Source: Geosiphon pyriformis
Lineage: Eukaryota > Glomeromycota > Glomeromycetes > Archaeosporales > Geosiphonaceae
Direction of reading: 5' to 3'
DNA length: 64,000 nucleotides
Assembly: GCA_016748015.1 (NCBI GenBank)
Contig: JAAOMT010000703.1
Span: forward strand, 808,342 to 872,341
In this document: piece by piece, positions 63,560 to 64,000 of the stretch
How the letters are laid out: every line of letters starts with the position of its first letter
How positions within the stretch are numbered: the stretch's first letter is position 1
The notes under the pieces: generated by a model
The model's input: the letters and a program-made list of their open reading frames with translations, nothing else
What the model was told of the DNA's origin: nothing
Databases searched by the model: none
Program-made: the position numbers and the translations under genes

Positions 63560-64000
63560 TTTCGAAATTGATTAGCTACCAATTTCAGTAAAACTGTTAG
63601 TGACTCCAGATCTGGATAGAAAACGTTTCTCTTGACAAAAATTCTATTTCTTTTACATTTCTTTTATTTTCTTTTATTTTTCTTATTATAATCATTAGGG
63701 TAGCCTACAGACAAGATTCCTGTAGAAGAGTTGACTTCAACAGCAAAGTTACTACACATTTTTAGTGAGCTTCCAGACAAGCAATTCCTGGGAAAGAGTT
63801 GACGTTTACTACAATGTAACTACATAAAGTAACTGGCAAGGAATTGGCCATTCCACTTATAAGCCTAGCAGTTCAAATTATAGGAGATAATTTGAAGATA
63901 AATTCAGTTACTGGAGGTTCAACCACATCCAGAAAACGTGAATTCACAGCAAATAAGTATCAACAACATTACAGAAAAGAGACCAAAAACCTCTGGTAAC
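63560..64000 (+). mobile_element. 5' internal leader of the LTR2 element (cut by window end)
   Basis: The sequence after the LTR is less AT-rich than its surroundings and has no long open frame before the window ends. It presumably holds the primer-binding site and untranslated leader of an LTR retrotransposon. The superfamily cannot be told, as no coding domain is inside the window. Confidence 0.4.

Overview
The window looks like nuclear DNA of an early-diverging fungus, most likely an arbuscular mycorrhizal fungus (Glomeromycotina). That placement is an inference from three things: the very AT-rich intergenic DNA, the many short spliceosomal introns of about 67-110 nt, and transposon families that resemble those I associate with Rhizophagus-type genomes. 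Nothing bacterial is present. TGA and TAA are used as ordinary stops in the housekeeping genes.

Positions 1-24.9 kb are a compact gene block. They hold a small frameshifted coiled-coil gene, an OMA1-type mitochondrial metalloprotease (5 exons), the pentafunctional shikimate enzyme AROM on the minus strand, a broken TnpB/Fanzor-type RNA-guided nuclease gene on the minus strand, a TFIIB/BRF-related transcription factor (6 exons), a peroxisomal ABCD half-transporter (10 exons), an HRD1-type ER ubiquitin ligase (9 exons), a small twin-CX9C complex I subunit (NDUFS5-like, minus strand) and an STK16/ENV7-type kinase (8 exons). I built the exon models by hand from reading-frame continuity and splice sites. 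Three of about 36 introns need a GC donor, and the NDUFS5-like start codon is split by an intron.

From about 24.9 kb to the end the window is nested, decaying transposons in AT-rich DNA. A LINE (APE endonuclease, RT, RNase H) is interrupted by a 10-kb Ty3/Gypsy element with 881/880-bp LTRs. That Gypsy element encodes gag, protease, Cys-rich modules, a dUTPase, RT, RNase H, integrase and an extra reading frame after the integrase. Next come a younger 5'-truncated LINE copy, an inverted solo LTR, an inverted and heavily eroded Gypsy copy, a ~113-bp tandem repeat, and a second LTR family (one old and one younger copy). A third Gypsy copy has a pogo/Tigger-like DNA transposon inserted exactly at the TA tract of its LTR; the pogo element carries two further unidentified reading frames.

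The old copies share one mutation pattern. Stops sit where Trp, Gln or Arg is expected, and catalytic Asp and Gly codons have moved by G-to-A or C-to-T. The adjacent housekeeping genes and the young LINE copy do not show this. It suggests a RIP-like or methylcytosine-deamination process acting on repeats.

The observations most worth following are the Fanzor relic, the dUTPase-bearing Gypsy architecture, the helically phased repeat arrays upstream of the TATA boxes in both LTR families, the pogo passenger frames, and the splice oddities.
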